From positions 1-64,000 of the forward strand of contig JARLJJ010000633.1 of assembly GCA_031291275.1 (NCBI GenBank): a stretch of DNA of 64,000 bases, read 5' to 3'. Every line of letters begins with the position of its first letter. Positions within the stretch are counted from its first letter, which is position 1. Source of the stretch: Formivibrio sp. Its GTDB lineage: Bacteria; Pseudomonadota; Gammaproteobacteria; Burkholderiales; Chitinibacteraceae. Below the pieces are notes generated by a model, which did no database searches, was not told the DNA's origin, and saw only the letters and a list, made by a program, of their open reading frames with translations. Positions 9,996 to 19,588 of the stretch are shown piece by piece. Both the position numbers and the translations under genes were made by a program.

Positions 9996-10008
9996 AAGTT
10001 CAATTGGA

Positions 10009-11487
10009 TCAATGGATGATGAGGGTGCCGATCCAGAAAAATCCACTCGCCAGCAGCATTGCCGCTGGCATGGTTAGAACCCAGGCAATCAAGATATTTT
10101 TGATGGTACCGCCCTGCAAGCCGCTGCGATTAGCGACCATGGTTCCGGCAACGCCAGAGGATAAAACATGGGTGGTCGATACCGGCAAACCCAATATGTT
10201 GGCTATGCCAATGGCGCAGGTGGCGGTAATCTGCGCACAAGCACCTTGGGCATAGGTCATGCCTTTTTGACCAATTTTCTCGCCAACTGTCAGTACTACG
10301 CGGCGCCAGCCAATCATGGTGCCGAGACCTAGTGCCATTGCAATGGCAAAAATAACCCAGGTGGGGGCGTATTCGGTGGTGGCAGTCAGATCTTTGCGCA
10401 ACTTGTCCAGATCGTTGCGTTCAGCCGTTGTAACGCCTGGGAGCGAGCCTACCTTCTTGGCTGTGTCGTCAAGACACAGCAGCATGCGGCGTACTTTGCG
10501 ACGGGTGTCACCATCCAGCACTTCATAGTCCTTGACGGTACTTGGATCTAGCGTGGTGGTAAGCTCATTAATGGTGGGAAGAGTCAGTTCCGGGCTACAT
10601 TTGAACGCTTGCGGAAGGGTGTGGTTGGGTATCTTGCCGAGTGCCAAATATTGAGCCAAACGATCGCCATTGCGCTCGTAAAACTGTTGCATATGGACCG
10701 CTGCGTCGTGCGTACGCTGGATTTCATAGGCGGTGCTATCCATATCCAGAACGAATTTTCCAGGCACGATGCCAATCAGAACCAGCATGACCAAACCGAC
10801 ACCTTTTTGGCCGTCGTTGGAACCATGTGCAAAGCTGACGCCCATGGCCGAGGCAATCAATACCAGTCGAGTCCAGAATGGGGGGTGTTTTTTTCCATCG
10901 ATGGACTGACGTTCCATCGGTGTTTTGTGCATGCGGGAGTTGGCACGGAAACGCTTGAGCAACAGTAACAAGATCGCTGCAATCACAAAGCCCAGCGTGG
11001 GAGAGATAACCAGAGAAAGCATGACTTCAGTGGCTTTTTTCCAGTTGATCCCGTGAGTAATTGGAATACCTGTGATAAGTGCGTTGGTTAGTCCAACGCC
11101 CAGGATCGAGCCGATCAAGGTATGTGAGCTAGAGGCGGGCAGACCTAGGTACCACGTACCAAAATTCCAGAGAATGGCTGACGCCAGTAGTGAAAACACC
11201 ATGACCATACCCTGGGTTGATGCGGCATTCAGCAATAGATCTACCGGAAGCAAGTGGACAATCGCATAAGCCACGCTCAAGCCACCGAGCAAGACCCCAA
11301 AGAAATTAAAGATACCGGACGCGCCGACTGCAAGATGCGGCGGCATGGCCTTGGTGTAAATCACTGTGGCAACGGCATTGGCGGTGTCGTGAAACCCGTT
11401 GATGCATTCAAAAGCCAGTACAAAGGCGAGTGCAAAGAACAGGCTGATGCCGACAGTGAAATCCAGACCGGAAAAAAGACTGAACAT
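10009..11487 (-). CDS. pit: Inorganic phosphate transporter, PiT family
   Basis: 492 aa inner-membrane protein with about ten hydrophobic helices split by a large hydrophilic loop (about residues 255-370), the standard layout of bacterial PitA. It imports metal-phosphate with protons. Both copies of the duplicated family signature are present: GFHDTANAVAT near the N terminus and GLPVSTTHVLSSGV near the C terminus, plus GLPASSSHTLIGS and SFAHGSNDGQKGVG. Length matches E. coli PitA. A strong terminator follows at 9961-9995. No phoU partner is adjacent. Confidence 0.93.
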   Translation of the reverse strand: MFSLFSGLDFTVGISLFFALAFVLAFECINGFHDTANAVATVIYTKAMPPHLAVGASGIFNFFGVLLGGLSVAYAIVHLLPVDLLLNAASTQGMVMVFSLLASAILWNFGTWYLGLPASSSHTLIGSILGVGLTNALITGIPITHGINWKKATEVMLSLVISPTLGFVIAAILLLLLKRFRANSRMHKTPMERQSIDGKKHPPFWTRLVLIASAMGVSFAHGSNDGQKGVGLVMLVLIGIVPGKFVLDMDSTAYEIQRTHDAAVHMQQFYERNGDRLAQYLALGKIPNHTLPQAFKCSPELTLPTINELTTTLDPSTVKDYEVLDGDTRRKVRRMLLCLDDTAKKVGSLPGVTTAERNDLDKLRKDLTATTEYAPTWVIFAIAMALGLGTMIGWRRVVLTVGEKIGQKGMTYAQGACAQITATCAIGIANILGLPVSTTHVLSSGVAGTMVANRSGLQGGTIKNILIAWVLTMPAAMLLASGFFWIGTLIIH

Positions 11488-11591
11488 GGGAGAACCATGA
11501 AGGAGTAATGATGGCGCGGATTATCCCGTAATGCGTTCACCTCGGGTTGATCTTGGGTAGAAGTTTGTCACTTTTTTTACAAAGTCGTTGC

Positions 11592-13064
11592 TTAAGAAGA
11601 ACAACTGACACTGATTTCCTGCGCCCAGTCGGGGGGTGCGGCGGCATAGTTGGCAAATTCATTCTGCTCTTCGAATGGATGAGCTAGGCATCGCTGCAAG
11701 CGTTCAATCTCAGTGAAGTTGCCTGACTTGACGGCTTCGCGAATGGCTGATTCGGCAAGGTGGTTGCGTAATACGTAGAGTGGGTTGACCCGATTCATGC
11801 GCTCGGCACGAGTACTGGCAATGCTGTGTTCCTGATCAAGACGAGCGCGATATTGCGCGGACCATGCGTCGAAGGCTGGCCGATCAATAAAGAAGTTGCG
11901 CAACTTGGCATTGTGGAGGTCGCTCTCGGCATCAAAATTGGCCAGTGCGCGCCAGAATAAAGTCCAATCCGCGGTGGATTGTTGCATCATTTCCAGCAGT
12001 CTGCTGACCAGATTCCAGTCGTCCTCCTGCCAGTGCACCAGGCCAAGTTTCTGACGTAGTTGGTTGGCAAAGGCCGATTCGAACATTGATTGGTACTGTT
12101 GCAGCGCTGCGGTCAGTGCTTCCTTGTCGGCTAAGGGTAGCAAAGCTTGCGCCAGGCAATGCAGGTTCCACAGCCCAATTTCCGGTTGGTGGTGCCAGGC
12201 GTAACGACCGGTATGGTCGGAGTGATTACATATGTGTCCGGCATCAAAGCCATCAAGAAAACCGAATGGACCGTAATCGAGCGTCAGACCAAGGATCGAC
12301 ATATTGTCTGAATTCAGTACCCCATGGCAAAAGCCGACACTCTGCCAGCGAGCAATGAGTTGCGCTGTGCGCTCGGCAACTGCGAGTAGCAAGGCGGCAT
12401 AGGGTTGTGGTTCATCCCGGCATTGCGGATAGAAGTGTGTGATAACCCAGTCGGTCAGAATACGCAGAGAAGCATGGTCGCCAGTACGGTGGAAGTATTC
12501 AAAGTGTCCAAAGCGCACGAATGTGGGTGCCACCCGAAGAACCACTGCAGCTGTTTCCAATTCCTCGCGCCAGACCGGTTGTGGCGAGCTGACTAATCCC
12601 AGTGCCCGAGTGGTCGGGATGCCGAGGCCTTGCATGGCTTCGGAGCAAAGATATTCCCGAATACTGGAGCGCAACACTGCCCGACCATCTCCCATACGCG
12701 AATACGGGGTGAGGCCCGCTCCTTTCAATTGCAATTCGTAAATTTCACCATCTGGTGCGCGATGTTCCCCGATCAGCAGCGCACGCCCATCACCCAATTG
12801 CGGGACGTAAGTGCCAAACTGGTGTCCCGAATAAACGCTGGCCAGTGGACTTGCTCCCTCAGGAAGCTGGTTGCCGGCAAGTAAATGGGCCAGATCAGGA
12901 TGGGCTTGTGGGTCGGTATGCAAGCCAAGTTTTTCCGCCAGTTCTGAATTCCATGCAACCAGCACGGGGTCGGGTAGCGGCGTTGGGTTTAGCCGGGTGT
13001 AGAATTCGGGCGGCAGGGCACCGAAGCGTGGAGTCTGCGGAAAGTTCGCCAGTGTGAAAGCCAT
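11592..13064 (-). CDS. selO: Protein adenylyltransferase SelO (UPF0061/YdiU)
   Basis: 490 aa pseudokinase that transfers AMP from ATP to Ser/Thr/Tyr residues of target proteins during oxidative stress, as known for the SelO family. Visible motifs: VYSGHQFGTYVPQLGDGRA (glycine-rich loop), LQLKGAGLTPYSRMGDGRA with the ATP-binding Lys, HGVLNSDNMSILG (catalytic-loop equivalent) and DYGPFGFLD (metal-binding Asp). No selenocysteine near the C terminus, as usual in bacteria, though the protein ends in two plain Cys-Ser residues (SCSS). It is divergent from the YbaK-type gene. Confidence 0.94.
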   Translation of the reverse strand: MAFTLANFPQTPRFGALPPEFYTRLNPTPLPDPVLVAWNSELAEKLGLHTDPQAHPDLAHLLAGNQLPEGASPLASVYSGHQFGTYVPQLGDGRALLIGEHRAPDGEIYELQLKGAGLTPYSRMGDGRAVLRSSIREYLCSEAMQGLGIPTTRALGLVSSPQPVWREELETAAVVLRVAPTFVRFGHFEYFHRTGDHASLRILTDWVITHFYPQCRDEPQPYAALLLAVAERTAQLIARWQSVGFCHGVLNSDNMSILGLTLDYGPFGFLDGFDAGHICNHSDHTGRYAWHHQPEIGLWNLHCLAQALLPLADKEALTAALQQYQSMFESAFANQLRQKLGLVHWQEDDWNLVSRLLEMMQQSTADWTLFWRALANFDAESDLHNAKLRNFFIDRPAFDAWSAQYRARLDQEHSIASTRAERMNRVNPLYVLRNHLAESAIREAVKSGNFTEIERLQRCLAHPFEEQNEFANYAAAPPDWAQEISVSCSS

Positions 13065-13152
13065 ACATGTTCAGACGGAAAGCCGCCGCTCCAGGGTTAT
13101 TGTTGAGTTATTTGGTCGGATATTATGCCATTTTGTTCCGCAAGGTTTAGAT

Positions 13153-13644
13153 ATGAGTGAAAAATTCCCGGTTACACCAGCGATTCGTTCTCTGCGTCAG
13201 CGTGGAGTGGTATTTTCAGAGCATCTTTATGCTTATGAAGACAAAGGTGGGACGGCGGTTTCAGCACGAGAACTGGGCGTAGATGAGCATTGCGTGATCA
13301 AAACACTGGTGATGGAAGACGAGCGTCGCCAGCCGCTGGTAGTGTTAATGCATGGCGATTGTGAAGTCTCGACCAAAAATCTGGCGCGTCTCCTGAACGT
13401 CAAAACGATCGTGCCTTGCTCTCCGGAAATGGCCAACAGGCATTCAGGTTATCTGGTCGGTGGCACATCACCGTTCGGGACGAGAAAAATGATGCCGATT
13501 TATATGGAACGCAGCATCCTTGAGCTTGATCGGATTTATATCAATGGTGGAAAGCGGGGGTTTTTGGTGGGAGTGACCCCGAAAGATGTGCAGGCTATTT
13601 TGCAGCCGATCTTGGTGGATGTTGCGATCGGGAAGAATAACTGA
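13153..13644 (+). CDS. YbaK/EbsC-type aminoacyl-tRNA deacylase (Cys-tRNA(Pro) deacylase-like)
   Basis: 163 aa from the ATG at 13153 (MSEKFPVTPAIRSL). An in-frame ATG at 13054 would add 33 residues of unrelated composition that overlap selO, so I reject it. The YbaK fold is supported by VSARELGVDEHCVIKTLVMED and the C-terminal GGTSPFGTRKMMPIYME motif found in YbaK, which hydrolyses mischarged Cys-tRNA(Pro). Acts in the cytosol as a trans-editing factor. The divergent promoters for this gene and selO must lie in 13065-13152. Confidence 0.88.
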   Translation: MSEKFPVTPAIRSLRQRGVVFSEHLYAYEDKGGTAVSARELGVDEHCVIKTLVMEDERRQPLVVLMHGDCEVSTKNLARLLNVKTIVPCSPEMANRHSGYLVGGTSPFGTRKMMPIYMERSILELDRIYINGGKRGFLVGVTPKDVQAILQPILVDVAIGKNN

Positions 13645-13679
13645 TTTTGGTAATGTAATTAACTGAATGGCAGAGCAGA

Positions 13680-15299
13680 TCATGATGTTTTGATAAGCGC
13701 ATCAAGGTCATTGCGTAAACTCAGGCGTGTGCCTTCGTCCAGAGTACCCTTCAGGCGGTCAATAAAATCGTTTGCCGAGTTGATGATATGTTCGCGTTCG
13801 TTGTGCGGAACCTCTACCGTTTTAAGGTATTTAAGTGCAGCATGTGAGGCGGAAAGCATAAGCCGGTTATTTCGGGTTTCTTCGGCGGATGGCAGCAACA
13901 GGTTGACAGCGTCGGCCGTGCGATTCTTCAGCATCATCTGCACCCCTTGTTTGTTCAGTTCGGTGATTTCCGCACCGCATTGCTGGATGAAGTCTCGCCA
14001 TGCGTGGCGTTGACCTGCTGCGGTTTCTAGCAGGCTCGACAAATGTTTGGTCGTGATGAAGCGCCGCGCAATGGCATACAACCATTTGTATGGAGCTGTT
14101 AATGGGTTGGCTTCTTCTTCCAATAGCGATGGTGGGCAGATCATATCGGCAGTCATCAAAAAGCCAATGGCGGCTTCTTGGGTGAATGCTTCATTGGTGA
14201 TGTAAGATTCAAGTTCTGACAGCAAGTCGGTTTTGTTGTGAAAAATGGCCGCGGCGAGCTTGCCGACGACGCGATTGATGATGGTATCGTCGCGCTTTGC
14301 AAGTTCTTGCGCCATTCGCAGATATTTGTCAGCGTCTCCCATGGCCCCATCCCGTCGTGCAGCAAGGGCGAGTTGCAACACGGTTTCCGGAGAAAGTGCC
14401 GACGAGTTGCCGCCGCAAAAAACAGCACGTTCCAGTAGTTGGCGTGCTTTGCCAGAGTCGCCCATCATGTTGGCCAGATTGCCCGCTTTTTGCAGGCGTG
14501 AAACGTTGTTGGGTGAGATGGCCATGCATTTTTCGTAAACACCCATGGCTTCATCCATACGGCCTTCAGCCATATAGAGATTGGCAAGTTCTTCGTACGC
14601 ATCGACATAGTGGGTATGGGTCAGGATGGCAGCGTGCAGCATGCTTTCTGCTTGCGATTGGTTGCCTTGACGTGCCAAAACTTTGGCGAGTCCCAGTTTG
14701 GCCCAAGGAACCACTTTACTGGTCAGCGTTTCCTCGAAGAGTTTTTGTGCCTCATCCAGTCGGCCGGCTTCGACCAAAAGATTGGCGAGCAGTCGAATCA
14801 AGTCCGGACGGTACTGTTCGGCCGAGGGCAAGGCTTCTTGTGCTGTTGCGATAGCACCCTCAATATCGCCAGCGTTGATTCGCTCCAATATCGGGCGAAG
14901 AAACGCTTTGCGTGTCCACGCGACATGTAACCGAGTTGCCAGTAGTGCGCTGGTGAATGGTTTGATCAGATAATCATCTGGGCCGACTTCTGCTACGGCG
15001 ACGACTTTCTCGTAGGAGGCTTCAGCTGTAATCATGAACCAGATGGTGGAGAGCGGGAGCTCGCCTGATCGGCGCAATTCTTCCAGTAGCTCCTGACCGT
15101 TCATGCCTTCGCCAAAATGGTAATCGCACAAGACAATATCGTAATCGCCATTGCGAACCCTGCGCCGGGTCTCGCCGATGCTGTTGGCGGTGTCGACGCG
15201 GGTGATGCCAGCCTGAGACAGCGTCATGCGAATTGACTGACGCACTGTCGGGGCATCATCGGCAACAAGGACGTGGGCTTGGCTCAAATCAAGGGGCAT
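13680..15299 (-). CDS. Response regulator with receiver and TPR domains
   Basis: 539 aa. N-terminal CheY-like receiver (residues 8-130) with acidic DD at 14-15, phosphoacceptor Asp59 in DIVLCDYHFGEG and Lys in IKPFTS. It is followed by about 200 residues of TPR helices (LEETLTSKVVPWAKLGLAKVL, DAYEELANLYMAEGRMDEAMG and others) and a helical C-terminal part without a known output motif. There is no DNA-binding or catalytic domain, so the output is likely protein-protein interaction. No kinase is adjacent; it is an orphan regulator. Similar receiver-TPR proteins occur in many Beta- and Gammaproteobacteria. Confidence 0.85.
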   Translation of the reverse strand: MPLDLSQAHVLVADDAPTVRQSIRMTLSQAGITRVDTANSIGETRRRVRNGDYDIVLCDYHFGEGMNGQELLEELRRSGELPLSTIWFMITAEASYEKVVAVAEVGPDDYLIKPFTSALLATRLHVAWTRKAFLRPILERINAGDIEGAIATAQEALPSAEQYRPDLIRLLANLLVEAGRLDEAQKLFEETLTSKVVPWAKLGLAKVLARQGNQSQAESMLHAAILTHTHYVDAYEELANLYMAEGRMDEAMGVYEKCMAISPNNVSRLQKAGNLANMMGDSGKARQLLERAVFCGGNSSALSPETVLQLALAARRDGAMGDADKYLRMAQELAKRDDTIINRVVGKLAAAIFHNKTDLLSELESYITNEAFTQEAAIGFLMTADMICPPSLLEEEANPLTAPYKWLYAIARRFITTKHLSSLLETAAGQRHAWRDFIQQCGAEITELNKQGVQMMLKNRTADAVNLLLPSAEETRNNRLMLSASHAALKYLKTVEVPHNEREHIINSANDFIDRLKGTLDEGTRLSLRNDLDALIKTS

Positions 15300-15434
15300 G
15301 GCTGGAAATGGATGTTAGATTTTGTTAACCAGATTGCAATATAAGGCATTAATACCAAGGAATGGATATTGCGCGAAAAATAAGTAAGGAATTCAGCGGG
15401 GGATTGAATGTTGTTGATGTGATGCGTGAATGAA

Positions 15435-15465
15435 AAAACGCCCCGATTTGGCATCGGGGCGTTTT
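15435..15465 (-). terminator. Rho-independent terminator after the tRNA-Leu pair
   Basis: 12-bp perfect stem AAAACGCCCCGA / TCGGGGCGTTTT with a 7-nt loop. On the minus strand it is followed by further Ts and ends the two-tRNA transcript. Confidence 0.85.
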
Positions 15466-15473
15466 CTGAATGC

Positions 15474-15560
15474 TGGTGCCCAGGAGAAGACTCGAACTTC
15501 CACGGCCTTGCAACCGCTAGGACCTGAACCTAGTGCGTCTACCAATTCCGCCACCTGGGC
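15474..15560 (-). tRNA. tRNA-Leu (anticodon CAG), copy 2 of the transcript
   Basis: 87 nt including an encoded CCA. The acceptor stem GCCCAGG pairs with CCTGGGC. D arm is GCGGAATTGGTAGACGC, the anticodon loop TTCAGGT gives CAG, a class II variable arm is present, and the T arm is GTTCGAG. It differs from its neighbour mainly in the variable arm. Confidence 0.95.
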
Positions 15561-15590
15561 ATTACCCTGTGCATATTATATTCAAGAGAT

Positions 15591-15677
15591 TGGTGCCCAG
15601 GAGAAGACTCGAACTTCCACGACCTTGCGATCGCTAGGACCTGAACCTAGTGCGTCTACCAATTCCGCCACCTGGGC
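15591..15677 (-). tRNA. tRNA-Leu (anticodon CAG), copy 1 of the transcript
   Basis: 87 nt with encoded CCA, same anticodon and arms as the copy at 15474-15560, 30 nt upstream of it in transcription order. The variable arm has paired substitutions relative to the other copy (G-C to A-U and U-G to C-G) and keeps a GCAA loop, so both copies look functional. Confidence 0.95.
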
Positions 15678-15744
15678 TCTTGAACTGCGCTAAAATGAAC
15701 CAGCGCCCCACAGAGAGGCGTGATTATCAGAAAAAGAAGAAACC

Positions 15745-18087
15745 ATGTCAAGAAAACAAACAAAACAAAATGAAGCCAGCCCTGCCGCCTTGTTGAGCCC
15801 GCTACCGCTAGCGAAGTCAAAGCCGCGCAAAGTCAAAGGTTTACGTGCTCAAGATCCTTGGCTTGAGCGTGAACGCGAGCGCTACGAAAATCCCTTGCCC
15901 TCGCGCGAATTCATTCTGCAGATACTGGCAGAGCAGGGTGCCCCGGTATTCCCGGACGAATTAAAGAAGCAATTATCGATACATCAGACTGAAGGCGAAG
16001 CGTTTGCACGCCGCCTGGCCGCGATGGAGCGCGAGGGCGAGCTGATGCTCAACCGCAAGGGCGCACTCTGCCTGCCGGCCAAAATCGATCTGATTGCAGG
16101 ACGGGTACAAGGTCATCCTGATGGTTTTGGCTTTTTGGTGCCGGATAATGGCGGTGACGATTACTATCTTGGCCCGAGAGAAATGGACAAAGTACTGCAC
16201 GGCGATCGCGTGCTGGTGCGCCATATCGGAGTTGACCGGCGCGGACGTCCTGAGGGCAAGATTGTCGAAGTGCTTGAACATGTGAACACCCGCCTCGTTG
16301 GCCGTTTTTATACCGACCGCGGTATTCATTTTGTTGTGGCTGAAAACAAGCGTATCAGCCAGGACATTCTGATCGAGCCGAAAAGTACGTTGAAGGCACG
16401 TCCGGGACAGGTGGTGACGGTCGAGCTGCTGACCCAGCCGGCACGTAATGCGCAACCGGTGGGCAAGGTGGTCGAGATTCTCGGCAACTATAATGATCCG
16501 GGAATGGAAATCGAAATCGCCTTGCGCAAGCACAGTCTCCCGCATGAGTTTTCCGAAGCGGCAGAAGCACAAGCCGCAGCGATTTCACAAACGGTGACAA
16601 AGAAAGACTGGAAGCCGGTGTTGGGCGTGGAGCGCGTGGATTTGCGTGAGTTGCCACTGGTGACGATTGACGGCGAAACCGCCAAGGATTTCGATGATGC
16701 CGTGTTTGCCGAGAAAAAAGGCAAAGGATGGCGTTTGGTCGTAGCGATTGCTGATGTCAGTCATTATGTATTACCAGACGATGCGCTTGATGAAACCGCA
16801 TTCGAGCGTGGCAATTCGGTTTATTTTCCGCGCCGGGTTATTCCGATGCTGCCAGAAGCGCTTTCAAATGGCATCTGTTCCTTGAATCCGGCAGTCGAGC
16901 GTCTGTGCATGGTCTGTGATATGCAGATCAGCCAGAAAGGCGAGATCAAGGATTACCGTTTCTACCCGGCGGTGATGTTGTCCAAAGCCCGGCTGACCTA
17001 CAACAAAGTTTGGGACATGTTGTCGAACCCGCAGGGCGAAATCGCACGCCAATATGCCAATGTACTGCCGCATATCAATAATTTGTATGCACTCTTCAAA
17101 GCTTTCAGCGGTGCTCGCCAGGATCGTGGTGCGATTGACTTTGAAACGACTGAAACGATGATGTTGTTTGATGAAAATGGCAAGATTCGCGAGATCGTTC
17201 CCGTGGTTCGCAATGATGCACACAAGTTGATCGAAGAATGCATGCTCGCAGCCAATGTTTGTGCCGCGCACATTTTCATGGAGCACAAACACACTGGCCT
17301 GTACCGTGTGCATGAAGGCCCAACGCCGCAAAAATTGGAAAAACTGCGCGAATATCTGCGCGGTCTTGCTCTGGCTTTGCCGGGAGGGGAGTTGCCGGAG
17401 GCGAGCGATTACGCCACCTTGCTGGGGCAGATCAAGGATCGGCCGGACGCACCACTGTTGCAGACCATGCTGCTGCGTTCCCTGCAACAGGCGGTTTATA
17501 GCCCGGATAATTTGGGGCACTTCGGTCTGGGTTATGAAGCGTATACCCATTTCACTTCACCGATTCGGCGCTATCCCGATCTGCTGGTGCATCGCACGAT
17601 CAAGGCGATCATTGCGGGCAAGAAATACAAGCCTTCACGCAAGTGGGAAGCGCTGGGCGTTCAGTGTTCAATGACTGAGCGGCGGGCTGATGAAGCCAGT
17701 CGCGATGTGGAAAACTGGCTCAAGTGTTATTACATGCAGGACAAGATTGGCGAAGAATTCGATGGCGTGGTGGCGAGCGTGACGAGCTTTGGCTTGTTTG
17801 TATTGCTGGAGGGCGTCTTTGTCGAAGGACTGGTGCATATTTCGGAACTGGGAACAGATTATTTCCATTACGACGAAGTTCGGCACGAGTTACGGGGCGA
17901 ACGCAGCGGACAGGTATATCGCATGACGGATCGTGTCCGTATCAAGGTGGTTCGTGTCGATATGGATAGCAGCAAGATTGATTTTGTTTTGGTCGAAGAC
18001 CCTAAAGCGCCATCGCTGGCTGGCGGTCGATCTGCAAAAGCAGGCGCTCGTAAAACAAGTGCTGCAACCAAGCGTAAACCCAATTGA
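15745..18087 (+). CDS. rnr: Ribonuclease R
   Basis: 780 aa processive 3'-5' exoribonuclease of the RNase II/R family. It degrades structured RNA and takes part in rRNA quality control. Order of domains: basic N-terminal helix region (1-70), winged-helix-like segment (RREFILQILAEQGAP-like), cold-shock domains (about 110-260), the RNB catalytic domain with TIDGETAKDFDDAVFAE (catalytic aspartates) and HFTSPIRRYPDL, then an S1 domain (about 670-755, FDGVVASVTSFGLFV) and a Lys/Arg-rich tail. Length is typical. A 14-bp inverted repeat follows the stop. Confidence 0.97.
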   Translation: MSRKQTKQNEASPAALLSPLPLAKSKPRKVKGLRAQDPWLERERERYENPLPSREFILQILAEQGAPVFPDELKKQLSIHQTEGEAFARRLAAMEREGELMLNRKGALCLPAKIDLIAGRVQGHPDGFGFLVPDNGGDDYYLGPREMDKVLHGDRVLVRHIGVDRRGRPEGKIVEVLEHVNTRLVGRFYTDRGIHFVVAENKRISQDILIEPKSTLKARPGQVVTVELLTQPARNAQPVGKVVEILGNYNDPGMEIEIALRKHSLPHEFSEAAEAQAAAISQTVTKKDWKPVLGVERVDLRELPLVTIDGETAKDFDDAVFAEKKGKGWRLVVAIADVSHYVLPDDALDETAFERGNSVYFPRRVIPMLPEALSNGICSLNPAVERLCMVCDMQISQKGEIKDYRFYPAVMLSKARLTYNKVWDMLSNPQGEIARQYANVLPHINNLYALFKAFSGARQDRGAIDFETTETMMLFDENGKIREIVPVVRNDAHKLIEECMLAANVCAAHIFMEHKHTGLYRVHEGPTPQKLEKLREYLRGLALALPGGELPEASDYATLLGQIKDRPDAPLLQTMLLRSLQQAVYSPDNLGHFGLGYEAYTHFTSPIRRYPDLLVHRTIKAIIAGKKYKPSRKWEALGVQCSMTERRADEASRDVENWLKCYYMQDKIGEEFDGVVASVTSFGLFVLLEGVFVEGLVHISELGTDYFHYDEVRHELRGERSGQVYRMTDRVRIKVVRVDMDSSKIDFVLVEDPKAPSLAGGRSAKAGARKTSAATKRKPN

Positions 18088-18092
18088 GGGAT

Positions 18093-18128
18093 GAATGTCG
18101 TTGCCCTTCATTCCGGGCAACGACATTC
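18093..18128. terminator. Inverted repeat between convergent rnr and transporter genes
   Basis: A perfect 14-bp stem (GAATGTCGTTGCCC / GGGCAACGACATTC) with an 8-nt loop sits between the two convergent stop codons. It lacks a long T-tract, but the position fits a bidirectional terminator. Confidence 0.6.
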
Positions 18129-18133
18129 GATAC

Positions 18134-19492
18134 TCAAATAATCTTTAGTCCGTGCAATAGTACGATCGCAATGGATAACGGGGCGACAAATCGCACCAGT
18201 ACAAATACCAGTTGAACAAGCTTTTCGTTGGCCAGGTTGCCATGATTGCCCAATTGATTTTCCAGTTGCGGTAATCCATATATCCATCCGGCAAACAGAC
18301 AGATCAGGATGCCTCCGAGTGGCAGGAGTACGTTGGAGCTGAGAAAGTCAAACAAGTCGAATGGGTTCATTCCGAAGATTTTCATTTCTGCCGTGATGCT
18401 CTGAGAGAGGGATGCAGGTATACCCAAAAGCAGGATCGCGCCGATGGTCATCAGTGAAGCGCGCTTCCGGTTCAGTTTGTAGCGTTCTGTCAGAACGGCG
18501 ACGGGGACTTCCAAGAGTGACAGCATGGCGCCAATACTGGCGACTGCGGTGAGCACAAAGAAAATCGTCATGAACAGTCTGCCGCCCGGCATGCTGGTAA
18601 AGACGGCTGGAATTGTCATAAAGACCAGCGATGGGCCGGCTGCCGGAGCAAATCCAAAGGCAAAAACGGCTGGAAAAATGGCGATGCCGGCGAGTAGTGA
18701 AACGGAAAGGTCAGCGAACATCACGCGCGTAGCCGTCACCGGAATATTCTGATCGTCGCGGAAATAACTGCCGTAGGTCAGCATGCAGCCCATACCAATC
18801 GATAGCTTGAAGAAAGCCAATCCCAGCGCGGTAAGGACAACGGCAGGTGTAATCTTGGCAAAGTCAGGAGAGAACAGGAATTTAAGCCCTTCTGAAGCAC
18901 CAGGCAGCGTCAGGCTGCGGATACACAGTATCAAGAGCAAGCCGAATAGCAGGGGCATCAATTTGCGTGCTACGGCTTCGATCCCTTTGGACACCCCCAG
19001 CATAATGATGCTGCCGGTCAGCGCCAGCACAATCCATTGCCAGAGCAAGGACGCTACCGGGTTCGATACCAACTTGCCGAATGCTGCGCCGGCGATCTTG
19101 GGATCGGTAGTGGCGATTTCGCCGGAAAATGCTTTGAAAATATAAGCAAAAACCCAACCCGCGACGCTGGTGTAGAACGCCATGATCAGCAAGGCCGCGG
19201 TAAAACCCATCCAGCCGATTATTTTCCAGCTACGTTGATTTGGCGGTGCAATGCGCTCAAATGTGGTGACAGCATTGGCCCGGGCCGCGCGACCGAGCGA
19301 TGTTTCAACCATGAGCAACGGCAAGCCGACTAGCAGAGTGGCCAAAAGGTAAACCAGTAAAAAACCAGCGCCACCGTTGGCGCCTGTCAGATAGGGAAAC
19401 TTCCAGATATTGCCGAGCCCGACTGCCGAGCCCAAAGTGGCGACCAGTACGCCAAAACTGCTGGTGAAACCGTCGCGTGTGGATTGATTCAT
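18134..19492 (-). CDS. Sodium-dependent transporter, SNF (NSS) family
   Basis: 452 aa inner-membrane protein with 11-12 predicted helices, the size of bacterial LeuT-like Na+ symporters such as TnaT/YhdH. The family signature LGSAVGLGNIWKFPYLTGANGGAGF lies at residues 20-45 and includes the unwound TM1 that holds Na+ and substrate. A second hallmark, LSIGMGCMLTYGSYF, is in TM6-7. The substrate is probably an amino acid but cannot be told from sequence. It is convergent with rnr. Confidence 0.92.
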   Translation of the reverse strand: MNQSTRDGFTSSFGVLVATLGSAVGLGNIWKFPYLTGANGGAGFLLVYLLATLLVGLPLLMVETSLGRAARANAVTTFERIAPPNQRSWKIIGWMGFTAALLIMAFYTSVAGWVFAYIFKAFSGEIATTDPKIAGAAFGKLVSNPVASLLWQWIVLALTGSIIMLGVSKGIEAVARKLMPLLFGLLLILCIRSLTLPGASEGLKFLFSPDFAKITPAVVLTALGLAFFKLSIGMGCMLTYGSYFRDDQNIPVTATRVMFADLSVSLLAGIAIFPAVFAFGFAPAAGPSLVFMTIPAVFTSMPGGRLFMTIFFVLTAVASIGAMLSLLEVPVAVLTERYKLNRKRASLMTIGAILLLGIPASLSQSITAEMKIFGMNPFDLFDFLSSNVLLPLGGILICLFAGWIYGLPQLENQLGNHGNLANEKLVQLVFVLVRFVAPLSIAIVLLHGLKII

Positions 19493-19588
19493 AAGGCCTC
19501 CGCCCCCGTTATTGTGAGGGCGACTATCCTCTGCACCACAATGTAGCGTCCATTCGGGAAAACCCGTTTCTACCGGGAATGACGGGAT

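Larger units (their letters stand above)
15300..15744. other. Intergenic region with two tRNA genes
   Basis: This 445-bp gap between the receiver-TPR gene and rnr holds a terminator and two leftward tRNA-Leu genes, annotated separately. Bases 15300-15430 are AT-rich and show no gene. Open frames that cross the tRNAs on the plus strand are artefacts. Confidence 0.7.

Noticed and set aside
13054-13152. Long start for the YbaK-type gene
   Set aside because: It overlaps selO and adds non-conserved residues; the ATG at 13153 matches the family start.
15474-15677. tRNA-Leu genes as the prophage attachment site
   Set aside because: They are 6 kb from int and intact, and a better core exists in ybhP at both prophage ends.
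15430-15693. 87-codon frame across the tRNA-Leu genes
   Set aside because: It translates two antisense tRNAs as a repeated peptide; no RBS or coding character.
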